This document shows positions 15,722 through 23,934 of a DNA stretch of 37,191 nt, one piece after another. The position numbers and the translations under genes were made by a program. The stretch spans positions 1-37,191 of the forward strand of contig CAYQCE010000031.1 in assembly GCA_964415885.1 (NCBI GenBank), written 5' to 3'. Source of the DNA: CAYQCE01 sp964415885 (GTDB lineage: Bacteria > Zixibacteria > MSB-5A5 > JAABVY01 > JAHJOQ01). The notes beneath the pieces are model-generated. The model was given only the letters and a program-made list of their open reading frames with translations, searched no databases and was not told the origin of the DNA. Positions within the stretch are counted from its first letter, which is position 1; the number at the start of each line of letters is the position of its first letter.

Positions 15722-15772
15722 TATCGCTTAGGAGGTGATAGAACACCGGGAAAGATTCTCAGGTAAGCGATA
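15722..15772 (+). ncRNA. Candidate structured RNA (three-way junction) in the leader of the giant protein gene
   Basis: A perfect 9-bp closing stem TATCGCTTA (15722-15730) / TAAGCGATA (15764-15772) encloses two small helices: GGTG/CACC (15734-15737 with 15744-15747) and GGGAA/TTCTC (15748-15752 with 15756-15760, one G-T pair). Unpaired purine-rich linkers join them. The layout resembles a junction-type regulatory RNA, but it matches no riboswitch consensus I can recall. It lies about 300 bases before the giant protein gene. The strand is assumed from that gene. Confidence 0.4.
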
Positions 15773-15959
15773 TTTGTAACAGCAGCAAATTTTTCGATGA
15801 ATACAGCACATTGGGGTTATGTTCTTAAGGCGTTATCAGTTGTTGCCGATGAGAATAAAAAACCCCTGACTCCAAAAGTAGGAATTTGTTTTTGCAGAAG
15901 TTGGCTTAGGTTTCAGTTACCGATTATCCCTAGACAAGATTCCGGTATCTGAACAGCCG

Positions 15960-15975
15960 TCGACCGGAAGGTCGA
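15960..15975 (+). other. Tetraloop hairpin in the leader of the giant protein gene
   Basis: TCGACC (15960-15965) and GGTCGA (15970-15975) form a perfect 6-bp stem closed by GGAA, a GNRA-type tetraloop. It lies about 100 bases before the start codon at 16076. It may stabilise a long leader mRNA. Confidence 0.45.
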
Positions 15976-16075
15976 TACGCAACAGTCGATCCGATGGTTT
16001 TCGGTCCGGATGATTCGAAGTTATCCCGGGTCAGCTTTGAGAATGACGCATTTCCTAACTATAAGGAGGAAATAA

Positions 16076-19000
16076 ATGTTTAAAAAACTTGTTGTTGCTG
16101 TATTCGTTTTTAGTCTAGTCTTGGCTTTAGGCAATGCAGCATTCGCCTTGAAAGACCCAAACTCACTTACCAGGGTGCCGAACACGCTTCCGAACGCACC
16201 CAAGGGTGGCGCTGATTTTAACGTGGCTGCACCCGATCAGCCACCGCAATACAGCAAGCCCTGGGGCGCGGCTCAGCCCGCTAATGTGACTGGCACACCG
16301 AATCGCGCTCCGACGGAGTGTTCGCCTCTCTCGTACTGGGATGGCACACCTTACTGGTTCTGGCCGATCCCCGATGATTACGGCGACGACTTCTTTAATA
16401 TGCGATTCACTCCGGATGCCGACGCTGACTGCAGGCTCGCTACGGTTGCGCTCTGTTTCTACGAAGACGGCAGTGACGTTGTCACTGGCGACGGCGTAGA
16501 CATCATTGTTTGGGACGATGATGGCTTCGGCTTCCCGGGCACCGAGCTCGCTCGGATTAATGTCCCGGCAGTCGACGTGAAGTTCTTCCCGTACTACACG
16601 GTCGTGGACTTCACCTCGTTCGACATGCACTTCCTCGGCGGCGATGAGTTCCATGTTGGTTACACCACCGTGGATCAGACCAACGACGTCTATGCTTTGC
16701 TCTCGGACGAAGGCACCTCTGGTACGCTCCGTTCCTCAGAGTACTACCTGGGTATGTGGGGAACCATGTACAACGACTGGGGTCTCGATGTCAACTTCAT
16801 TATCGAAGCTGATGTCTGCTGCACCTCTGAGCCGGGTGGCGAAACCTGTCTCAGACAGGAATGGGGTAATTTCGCAGCATATTACTTCTGGACAATTCCG
16901 GACTCTTACGGCGATGACTTCTTCAATGTCCGTTTCACCGCTCAGAGCGGTTCCGCTCCGTACACACTTGAAAAGGCCTATTTGAACATGTATCAGGCCG
17001 GATCAGTTGTGGCCACGGGCGCTGGCATTGATGTCATCGTGTGGGATGACGATGGTCTGGGATTCCCGGGTACCGAGCTCGGCAGGGTCAATGTTCCCCC
17101 TGCGAGCTTTGTTTGGTTCCCGGATGAGCTTGAAGTCGATCTGTCAGGTCTCGGACTTACGTTCGCGGAAGGCGAAGACTTCCACATTGGTTATACTACG
17201 GTTGACCAGGTGAATGATGTCTATGCCGTCCTTTCGGACGACGGTTCGGGTCCTCCGACTAACAGAAGTTCCGAGTACTATCTCGGAACCTGGGGTCTCA
17301 TGATCGATGACTGGGGTATCGATGTCGACTTCATGATAGCAGCCGAGTTCTGCTTTGAGGAAGGCGGCGGAGGCGTAGCCCCATGCTTCGATCTCTCATA
17401 CTACTCCGGTGTGGCCTACTACTGGACCATTCCGGATGCCTATGGTGATGATTATTTCAACATGCGCTTCACCAATCCGGAAGCCTGCACACTGAAGACT
17501 ATAGGAATGAGCTTCTATGCTGGCGGTACGGTTGGTAATCCTGGCGCTGACTTTATCATCTTCAACAGTGACGGAACATTCCCGACCGATACTATCGCTG
17601 TCTACGCGGTTAACCCGGTCACGGTGTTTAACCCGGGATTCGAGACAGTGGATGTCTCGGCGGATAATATCGTAGTCGATGGTGACTATCACATCGGCTA
17701 CACATTGATCGATAACTCAGGCAGCGATGTTCTCGCTATACTGTCTGACGACGGCTCAGCCGGTACCGGCCGAAGCTCAGAAAACTTCGGAGGATTCTGG
17801 AGCTCCATGCTTGATGACTGGGGTGTGGATGTTAACTTCCTGATGGAAGCTCACATTTGCTGCCCGGCTCCGCCTCCGCATGAGTGCCAGACCAATACCG
17901 AGTGGCCGACGATCAATCACGACTACGCCCGCACCGGCTATGCTGATGTGGAAGTTGGTGACCTCTGTGGATTCCAGAGAATCTGGTCCTACTGGTCAGC
18001 CAATGACTTCTGCTACTTCGCGAATCCGGTGATCGCCGACGAGAAAGTGTTCGTCACCTTTGGCGTGCATCTCGTCGCCCTCGACATTCGTACTGGCGCG
18101 GTGATCTGGGACACCTTCGGTGATCCCGCATTCACCTGGGTTGGTAACTCAGTGCGCTGTACCCCGACCGTCGCGGACGGAATCGTGTACTTCTCCGGTG
18201 GTTCGTTCCAGTCGTTCTTCGCGGCTGACGCTGCCACTGGTGCTGTGGTTTGGGAGCGTTCACCTGGCACCACTACCCTCGAGGGTACTGCAGGTACGAT
18301 GCGCTTCTCGCCGTCAGTAATTCTCGGTGACTACATCTACTTCGGTGGAGACGGTGGAACGGTTTATAAACTCGACAAGAATACCGGTGTGACTGCGGCC
18401 TTCGCGCCCGTCCCGTCCGGTAACAGCGTCTGGGTTAGCCCGTCCACCAACGGCACCCTGATTTACTTCGGCGCCGCAGTAGCGTTCTCCGGCGGTGACG
18501 CCGGTGCTGGTGTCCCGGGTGGTATCTACGCCTATGACACCAACCTTAACGTCATGCACACTCTGAACGATCCTCTGCTGACCGGATCGCTGGCATTCGA
18601 CATCGGAGCCACAAGCGCACCGTCTTACAGCGCTGCTGAGGATGTTCTGTTTGCATCGATCGAATGGGCTCAGCATCCCAGCTTCCCGACAACTGACGGT
18701 GTACACTATAAGATGTACCCGGATCTGTCCGCTCATCCGGATAACCCGTATGAGTTTGGCGGACTAGGTTACTATGGTTCACCGGTTGTCGTGGATCACG
18801 TCGAAAGAGTTATCTTCCCGAACACCGTTGGAAGAGACACTCGTTTCCCAGGTGCCTGGGTGAGATCATTCGGCATGAATACCGTTTGGCAGGATTTCAC
18901 CAAGGGTGATATGACGAATGCCGCTGCAGCCACGTGCGATCCGTACGTGTTCTGGGGCACTCGTCTTGCCACTGGCTATGGCACATGGAATGCTTCCGAT

Positions 19001-20926
19001 CTCACAACCGGTCAGACGCTCTTCAGCTATGCGATCACCGGTTATGGTTTCGGTTCCGCAATCGCCCGCTATGACAACGGAGTCGACGAGCCTGAAGTGT
19101 TTGTAGCTCACACTCAGCTCTGGTCCGACTGCGCGACAGGCGGCGGTAGAGTTGCCATGTACAGCCAGGGCGAAGATCGTCCGAGACTGTTCATTCCGAC
19201 TACCGAAGTCACAGTCGATCCGTCAGTACCGTTCGTGACCACACCGGTCGTGCGTTCAGTTGACGAAGTCTTCTGCAACGTCGGCTGTGCCGGTCTGAAC
19301 TACTGCCTGAGACTGGAAGCCCATCCGAACTACCCGACTTCCATGTTTGGCAATGTTAACCCGATGCTTTCAGCGTCGGCCGCCAGCAATGCCGATAACT
19401 TCGTTGAGTACAGCATCAACGACTTCAACTGGAAGGAAGGTTACAAGGCTACCAGAATGGCTCGCACTCCGATCGAGGGTGAGTTTGGTGATCGTATCGA
19501 CATGAAGGCTGCTGAGCAGTACACCGCTTCGGCCCCGCCGTCGTGGGTAACTCTCCTGTCGCCCGCCGAGGGTATGCTGAGAGTGAACGACTGCTACACC
19601 GCAGACTTCGAGTTCGATCCGAACGGAATGGCTCGCGGTCCGAATCTGTTCTACCTCCAGGTATCAACAGATGATCCGGACTTTAACGAGTGCACCATTC
19701 TCTCGAACGATTGCGGTGCTGTCAACGAGGTCATCACGATTAACGCCGTTAAGGGATTCGCGTTCTGCGACGGCTACCTTGACTTCGGTGACGGTGGCGA
19801 CGACTACCTCTACTTCACCAACACCGGTTGGTGGGATGACGGCGCCGTCGGCGATGCATTCATCGTTGACGATGGTGACGACCCGATGTACCTGACCTCC
19901 CTCTTCTGGATGGTCGACTCGGCCAGAATCGGCTGGCTTGAGGAAGGTGGCAACGGCTTCAATCACCTCCTGCCGGATTCAAACTGCACGCTCATTGAGA
20001 ACATGGACATGGGTACCATGTGCGACGCTGGTGGAACCATCGTTCCGATTAGTGGCGACTACTTCGAGACCGCAGTCATCGACTCGGTTCTCGATCAGAC
20101 CACCGGTGCCTTCGACAATGCTCTTACCATCGGTATGCGCATGTCGATGAGACACTGGGGCGCCTTCGGACCGGAGTTCAACAACTTCGTCCTCGTGGCC
20201 TATGACCTTGTTAACCGTAACGCGACTCCGGTTGACGGCCTCTACTGGGGTATCTTCTCCGACCTCGACATGCCTGGCGATGCTGCCGGTTACGAGCAGG
20301 TGCTCGGTGATGTCGATCTCGGCGTAGCCTACCAGTTCAACGAGGTCTCCGGTGAGCTCGCAGGTTTCGGTACTCTGCCGCTCCAGGGCAGCTCGCTTGA
20401 CGGCGTAAACGTTACTCCGGGTATCTTTAATACCTATGGTATTAACAACCCGGATCAGGTCTACCCGCCGGCAGTCCTGCCTGATGAGTTCTTCCAGTTG
20501 GTTGACGACTGCGGAGAAGGCAATGAGTGCTACCATCCGAACGCTGCTCCGGGTAATCCTCCGGATGACCGTGGTGTTATCATGACCTCGGGCAAGGCGG
20601 ACGTTGCGGGTAACGGCGTAGTTAGCGGCGCATTCGTGCTGTTCAACTTCCCGGGTGGCGCAACCGGAACCGAGATCGGCAATATGATGGACTTTGCCAA
20701 TAAGTTCGCCGGTTACGGTCGTGGTGATGTCAACAATGATGGTGTCATCGATCTTGGCGACGTTTGCTACCTCGCAGCCTACCTGTGCGGCGGCAACTGC
20801 CCGACTCCGTTTGAATATCTCGGAGACGTTGATAACGATGGCGATGTCGATGCTGACGACGCCACCTATCTGTACGAGTTCTTCTTCAACGGCGGCCCGA
20901 TCCCGATTTCGGCGCTCGTTCGTTAA
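16076..20926 (+). CDS. Giant secreted repeat/propeller protein with dockerin-like pair
   Basis: The 1616-residue protein starts with a clear signal peptide (about 1-24, ending NAAFA). Three copies of a ~178-residue beta-rich repeat follow at about 82-605. Each carries the landmarks (P/T)IPD.YGDD(F/Y)FN, then an aromatic/acidic core such as IIVWDDDG..FPGTE, then (F/Y)HIGYT and a closing DDWG(I/V)DV.F segment. A PQQ-type beta-propeller covers about 606-1040, with blades such as VFVTFGVHLVALDIRTGAVIWDT and IYFGGDGGTVYKLDKNTG. An Ig/BACON-like stretch lies near 1155-1200 (FEFDPNGMARGPNLFYLQVS). About 350 unassigned residues follow, then a dockerin-like pair at about 1549-1612 (GDVNNDGVIDLGDVCYLAAY; GDVDNDGDVDADDATYLYEF). 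A strong AAGGAGG, a long leader and a strong terminator suggest abundant expression. I infer a surface structural or binding protein; no enzyme motif is visible. Confidence 0.88.
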   Translation: MFKKLVVAVFVFSLVLALGNAAFALKDPNSLTRVPNTLPNAPKGGADFNVAAPDQPPQYSKPWGAAQPANVTGTPNRAPTECSPLSYWDGTPYWFWPIPDDYGDDFFNMRFTPDADADCRLATVALCFYEDGSDVVTGDGVDIIVWDDDGFGFPGTELARINVPAVDVKFFPYYTVVDFTSFDMHFLGGDEFHVGYTTVDQTNDVYALLSDEGTSGTLRSSEYYLGMWGTMYNDWGLDVNFIIEADVCCTSEPGGETCLRQEWGNFAAYYFWTIPDSYGDDFFNVRFTAQSGSAPYTLEKAYLNMYQAGSVVATGAGIDVIVWDDDGLGFPGTELGRVNVPPASFVWFPDELEVDLSGLGLTFAEGEDFHIGYTTVDQVNDVYAVLSDDGSGPPTNRSSEYYLGTWGLMIDDWGIDVDFMIAAEFCFEEGGGGVAPCFDLSYYSGVAYYWTIPDAYGDDYFNMRFTNPEACTLKTIGMSFYAGGTVGNPGADFIIFNSDGTFPTDTIAVYAVNPVTVFNPGFETVDVSADNIVVDGDYHIGYTLIDNSGSDVLAILSDDGSAGTGRSSENFGGFWSSMLDDWGVDVNFLMEAHICCPAPPPHECQTNTEWPTINHDYARTGYADVEVGDLCGFQRIWSYWSANDFCYFANPVIADEKVFVTFGVHLVALDIRTGAVIWDTFGDPAFTWVGNSVRCTPTVADGIVYFSGGSFQSFFAADAATGAVVWERSPGTTTLEGTAGTMRFSPSVILGDYIYFGGDGGTVYKLDKNTGVTAAFAPVPSGNSVWVSPSTNGTLIYFGAAVAFSGGDAGAGVPGGIYAYDTNLNVMHTLNDPLLTGSLAFDIGATSAPSYSAAEDVLFASIEWAQHPSFPTTDGVHYKMYPDLSAHPDNPYEFGGLGYYGSPVVVDHVERVIFPNTVGRDTRFPGAWVRSFGMNTVWQDFTKGDMTNAAAATCDPYVFWGTRLATGYGTWNASDLTTGQTLFSYAITGYGFGSAIARYDNGVDEPEVFVAHTQLWSDCATGGGRVAMYSQGEDRPRLFIPTTEVTVDPSVPFVTTPVVRSVDEVFCNVGCAGLNYCLRLEAHPNYPTSMFGNVNPMLSASAASNADNFVEYSINDFNWKEGYKATRMARTPIEGEFGDRIDMKAAEQYTASAPPSWVTLLSPAEGMLRVNDCYTADFEFDPNGMARGPNLFYLQVSTDDPDFNECTILSNDCGAVNEVITINAVKGFAFCDGYLDFGDGGDDYLYFTNTGWWDDGAVGDAFIVDDGDDPMYLTSLFWMVDSARIGWLEEGGNGFNHLLPDSNCTLIENMDMGTMCDAGGTIVPISGDYFETAVIDSVLDQTTGAFDNALTIGMRMSMRHWGAFGPEFNNFVLVAYDLVNRNATPVDGLYWGIFSDLDMPGDAAGYEQVLGDVDLGVAYQFNEVSGELAGFGTLPLQGSSLDGVNVTPGIFNTYGINNPDQVYPPAVLPDEFFQLVDDCGEGNECYHPNAAPGNPPDDRGVIMTSGKADVAGNGVVSGAFVLFNFPGGATGTEIGNMMDFANKFAGYGRGDVNNDGVIDLGDVCYLAAYLCGGNCPTPFEYLGDVDNDGDVDADDATYLYEFFFNGGPIPISALVR

Positions 20927-20957
20927 AGACGTCAGAACAGATAGAGTCTGATAAATG

Positions 20958-20991
20958 GGAAGCAAGGGTTTTACCCTTGCTTCCTTTTTTT
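20958..20991 (+). terminator. Strong terminator of the giant protein gene
   Basis: GGAAGCAAGGG (20958-20968) pairs perfectly with CCCTTGCTTCC (20974-20984) around TTTTA, followed by seven T (20985-20991). It lies 31 bases beyond the stop codon. Confidence 0.95.
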
Positions 20992-21067
20992 ATTCCTCTC
21001 AGTTCCGAACCTTTCCTCCGATACAATTGTAGTAGAGTGTAGATTTGAACACCTGGGTAAGTATTGT

Positions 21068-22177
21068 ATGGCTACCGATCAGGCAGAACTTCAGAAGATG
21101 GGACAGTTGATCTACCCGCAAATTGCGGAATTCGCGGATGTCATAGCCGTATACCATCGTGGTGAGGACATAATCTTCAAGATCAGCCCCAAGATTCCGA
21201 CGGATATCTGGATCGAAGCCGCCAAGAAGGTCTGTCTCGAGAAGGGATTCTGGCTGCAGTACATGCATCAGAAGGGGATGCACCTCCTCGTGGCCAAGGA
21301 TATACGCCCCAGGAAAGCACGCACTCCGTGGCTCAATATCGTGCTCGCCGTGCTGACGATTGTATCGATGACCATCACGTACGCCTTCTTTGAGCATGGC
21401 ACAATGGTGATCGAGGACCTCAGCCTCATCTGGTCGGGCGTGAGCTTCATGGCATCGCTGATGTGCATCCTGACATTCCATGAATTCGGACACTATTTCG
21501 CAGGCAAAAAGCACAAGGCGGACGTCAGCCTGCCGTACTTTATCCCGGCTCCATATCCGGTCACTATCTTCGGCACGCTCGGAGCGTTCATCAAGTCGCG
21601 TTCGCCATTCAAGAACCGGACGGAACTGTTTGACGTCGGCGTGGCAGGGCCGCTCGCGGGGTTCATCCCCGCTGTGATAATCCTGATACATGGTCTCGCA
21701 ACGGCGGGGTTAGAGCCGATAACAGCAGGTGACGGTGCGGGCGCGTATGTCATTTTCGGAGATTCGCTGATTCTACTCATTCTCCAGAATCTCGTGATGC
21801 CGCCTGTCCCCGAGGGTCATCATATCGTACTCAACCAGTTCATCTACGCAGGCTGGGTGGGGCTATTCGTTACGATGATGAATCTCCTGCCGATGGGTCA
21901 GCTCGACGGCGGACATATTGTCTATGCGCTGGTCGGGAAAAAGATGCACAAGTACATTGCGAATACCGTACTCATAATCCTGCTTGCGCTTGGATTCCTC
22001 TGGACGGGGTGGATATTCTGGGCCGCGCTCGTGACCTTTATTATCAAGGTGAAACACCCGCCGACGATGGACGACGAGTCACCGCTCGACAAGAGGCGCA
22101 AGATTGTGGGCTGGATTGCGATAGCGATTTTTGTGCTGACGTTTGTGCCTATGCCGTTCAAGGTGGAGGGCCTATAG
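21068..22177 (+). CDS. M50-family (site-2-protease-like) membrane metalloprotease
   Basis: The 369-residue protein has an N-terminal soluble domain (about 1-85), then several membrane helices. The zinc site is complete: HEFGH with His138, Glu139 and His142, and the second motif MNLLPMGQLDGGH with Asp280. The segment between them (VSLPYFIPAPYPVTIFGTLGAFI, then ELFDVGVAGPLAGF) is typical of the bacterial and plastid M50 branch related to EGY proteases, which lack PDZ domains. Such enzymes cut substrates within the membrane; the substrate here is unknown. The ribosome binding site is weak. The gene converges on the HD-GYP gene and overlaps its 3' end by 6 bases, with no clear terminator between them. 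Confidence 0.9.
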   Translation: MATDQAELQKMGQLIYPQIAEFADVIAVYHRGEDIIFKISPKIPTDIWIEAAKKVCLEKGFWLQYMHQKGMHLLVAKDIRPRKARTPWLNIVLAVLTIVSMTITYAFFEHGTMVIEDLSLIWSGVSFMASLMCILTFHEFGHYFAGKKHKADVSLPYFIPAPYPVTIFGTLGAFIKSRSPFKNRTELFDVGVAGPLAGFIPAVIILIHGLATAGLEPITAGDGAGAYVIFGDSLILLILQNLVMPPVPEGHHIVLNQFIYAGWVGLFVTMMNLLPMGQLDGGHIVYALVGKKMHKYIANTVLIILLALGFLWTGWIFWAALVTFIIKVKHPPTMDDESPLDKRRKIVGWIAIAIFVLTFVPMPFKVEGL

Positions 22178-23710
22178 GTTCTCGGCCTTTTCGTGATTCC
22201 GCCTGGTCATAGCGCGCACTGAGTAGGATTCCTTTTTCTGCTCATCCTTATCAGCATACATAGCATCGAGGTTGATCGATCCGGACTCTATGAGTCCGAG
22301 GAATATCTTAACGAGCGCCGGGTCAAACTGCTTTCCGCTGAACTCCTTGAGCTCATAAATGACTTTTGCCACCGTGTTTGCCTGTCTGTAAGGCCTCGTG
22401 GAGAGGATCGCATCAACGGTATCGGCAACAGCGAGCAAACGCCCCTCAAGCGGTATCTCTTCACCCTTGAGACCCTCAGGATAGCCCGAACCGTCCCATT
22501 TCTCATGATGACTCAGAACGTACGGCACAATCGGTCCGAGGAACTGAACTCCGTCCAGCATCTTTGCACCGAGTACGGGATGCTGTTTCATAATGGCAAA
22601 TTCCTCTTCGGAGAGCGGACCCGGTTTGTTCAGAATGCTGTCAGGCACGCCGATTTTGCCGATGTCATGAAGCGTGGCGCCGATTCTAAGCCAGCGCATT
22701 GCCTCGTCATCCCAGCCGAGTTCGTGTGCGAGAAGCTCCGCGATCTCGGTCACGCGCTCGGTGTGGCCGCGGGTATACAGATCTCGCGCTTCAACAGCGT
22801 TGGCCAATGCACGTATGGTCGAGATATACGCCGTTTCGAGATCGTCATACAGGCGCGAGTTTTCGATTGCTGAAGCAGCCTTGGATGCGATAATCGAAAG
22901 TGACTGGAGATCACCGGAAGCAAACGGATGAAAGTGGCTTTCCCGCACGATATTCAGCGTCCCGATCACTTTCCCTTTGGCAAACAGCGGTGCGCAAACG
23001 GCCGTACTTTTCGCCCCTGAGTCGTCCGGATTCAGCGCCAGTTCTTCTATGATTTCGGGGCTGCCCGACTTGACTACGGCCTCATTTACCTCATCCGCTC
23101 CGAGGAGAAGATTGACCTTCTGGATGTCATCCAGCTTGCCATAGTGCGCCCGCTCCTCGAGCGTATTTTCATTCTCATTGAGCAAAGCGATAGTAGCCAT
23201 TGAAGCGTCGAATTCAGTCACGACTGATTCGAGAACCAGGTGGAGAAGAGAATCGAGATGAATAGTGCTGCCCATCGCCTCGGAAATCTCGTAAAGCGAA
23301 ACGGTGTCCTTCAGGTGCACATTCTCACGGTAGAGTACAAGCTTTTCGAGACCGCGCTCTACCGACGCCTTCAGCGTCTCCAGCTTGAATGGTTTCACGA
23401 GATAATCATATGCACCGAGTTTGAGAACCGAGATCACATTCTCGATCGTGGGATGACCGGTCATGAAGATGACTACGGCATCAGGCTGATGCTCAAGCGT
23501 CGCCTTGAGCACATCAACGCCGCTGTAGGCACCCATGACGAGGTCCGTTAGGACCAGATCGACACGCTCCGTCTCCACGAGCTCGAGCGCCTCGGCGGGA
23601 TCAGTGGTAGCCGTGACGCGAAACCCCTCACCGTCGGCGAGTACGCTGCGGATTATTTCGCAGATGTATTTTTCGTCGTCAACGACTAAAATGTGCGTGT
23701 CGGAATTCAC
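22172..23710 (-). CDS. REC-GAF-HD-GYP response regulator (c-di-GMP phosphodiesterase)
   Basis: The 512-residue protein has a receiver domain (1-120, phosphoacceptor Asp56 in LVLTDLVMG, Lys in YLVKPFK), a GAF sensor domain at about 140-295, and an HD-GYP domain at about 300-480. The catalytic HD pair is His348/Asp349 (LHDIGKIGVPD), and the GYP block reads HHEKWDGSGYPEGLKGE, so hydrolysis of cyclic di-GMP is expected. Translation begins at GTG (23710) after AAGGAGAGG. No kinase gene is adjacent. In related bacteria such proteins lower c-di-GMP and favour motility over attachment. The pilus genes in this window make that connection plausible but unproven. Confidence 0.94.
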   Translation of the reverse strand: MNSDTHILVVDDEKYICEIIRSVLADGEGFRVTATTDPAEALELVETERVDLVLTDLVMGAYSGVDVLKATLEHQPDAVVIFMTGHPTIENVISVLKLGAYDYLVKPFKLETLKASVERGLEKLVLYRENVHLKDTVSLYEISEAMGSTIHLDSLLHLVLESVVTEFDASMATIALLNENENTLEERAHYGKLDDIQKVNLLLGADEVNEAVVKSGSPEIIEELALNPDDSGAKSTAVCAPLFAKGKVIGTLNIVRESHFHPFASGDLQSLSIIASKAASAIENSRLYDDLETAYISTIRALANAVEARDLYTRGHTERVTEIAELLAHELGWDDEAMRWLRIGATLHDIGKIGVPDSILNKPGPLSEEEFAIMKQHPVLGAKMLDGVQFLGPIVPYVLSHHEKWDGSGYPEGLKGEEIPLEGRLLAVADTVDAILSTRPYRQANTVAKVIYELKEFSGKQFDPALVKIFLGLIESGSINLDAMYADKDEQKKESYSVRAMTRRNHEKAENL

Positions 23711-23892
23711 AACCGTGTTCCTCTCCTTATCATCTTTCTTATCGGGTTTATTTATTGAGCGCTTAATGCTCCTGAAGAGCCCATTTCAGAATTGGCCTTT
23801 ATTTATGCATATTGGGACCGATTTGGCCGGTTTGATATTTCTGGCATGGCCCATACGTAATGGCGTTCGGAATGATCGAGTTCGTTATCGAA

Positions 23893-23921
23893 TTGACAAA
23901 CGCTCCGGGATCGGTTAGAAT
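23893..23921 (+). promoter_or_regulatory. Near-consensus sigma-70 promoter of the PadR gene
   Basis: TTGACA (23893-23898), a 17-base spacer and TAGAAT (23916-23921) match the consensus at 11 of 12 positions. The transcript would start near 23928, only about 7 bases before the ATG at 23935. The mRNA would be almost leaderless, and an upstream in-frame start at 23860 is ruled out. Confidence 0.75.
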
Positions 23922-23934
23922 TGATCGAAGCAAA

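Larger units (their letters stand above)
14836..16075. other. 1.2-kb intergenic stretch without a convincing gene
   Basis: No frame here has a recognisable protein and good initiation. The first half (about 14960-15440) carries short direct repeats and palindromes listed separately and looks like the remains of genome-specific repeat elements. The second half (about 15460-16075) is more AT-rich and probably serves as promoter and leader of the giant protein gene. It contains a TTGACA at 15462-15467 without a good -10 partner, a candidate structured RNA at 15722-15772 and a hairpin at 15960-15975. It ends in a near-perfect ribosome binding site (AAGGAGG) just before the ATG at 16076. Confidence 0.6.

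Noticed and set aside
15722..15779. A short GTG-initiated frame inside the candidate RNA (GTG at 15735)
   Set aside because: The purine-rich GGAG directly abuts the GTG, leaving no spacing for initiation; the sequence is better explained by base pairing.
15797..15952. A 51-codon frame from an ATG in the leader of the giant protein gene
   Set aside because: There is no ribosome binding site, no recognisable domain or signal, and the composition is that of the surrounding non-coding DNA. It could be a leader peptide, but nothing supports it.
19979..20965. Long minus-strand frame opposite the end of the giant protein gene
   Set aside because: It mirrors the strong codon bias of the plus-strand gene, which has a signal peptide, domains and a terminator; the antisense product has no recognisable features.
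22160..22200. GGCC...GGCC-TTTT as a terminator for the M50 gene
   Set aside because: Only four pairs plus wobbles form, within the coding end of the opposite gene; too weak to call.
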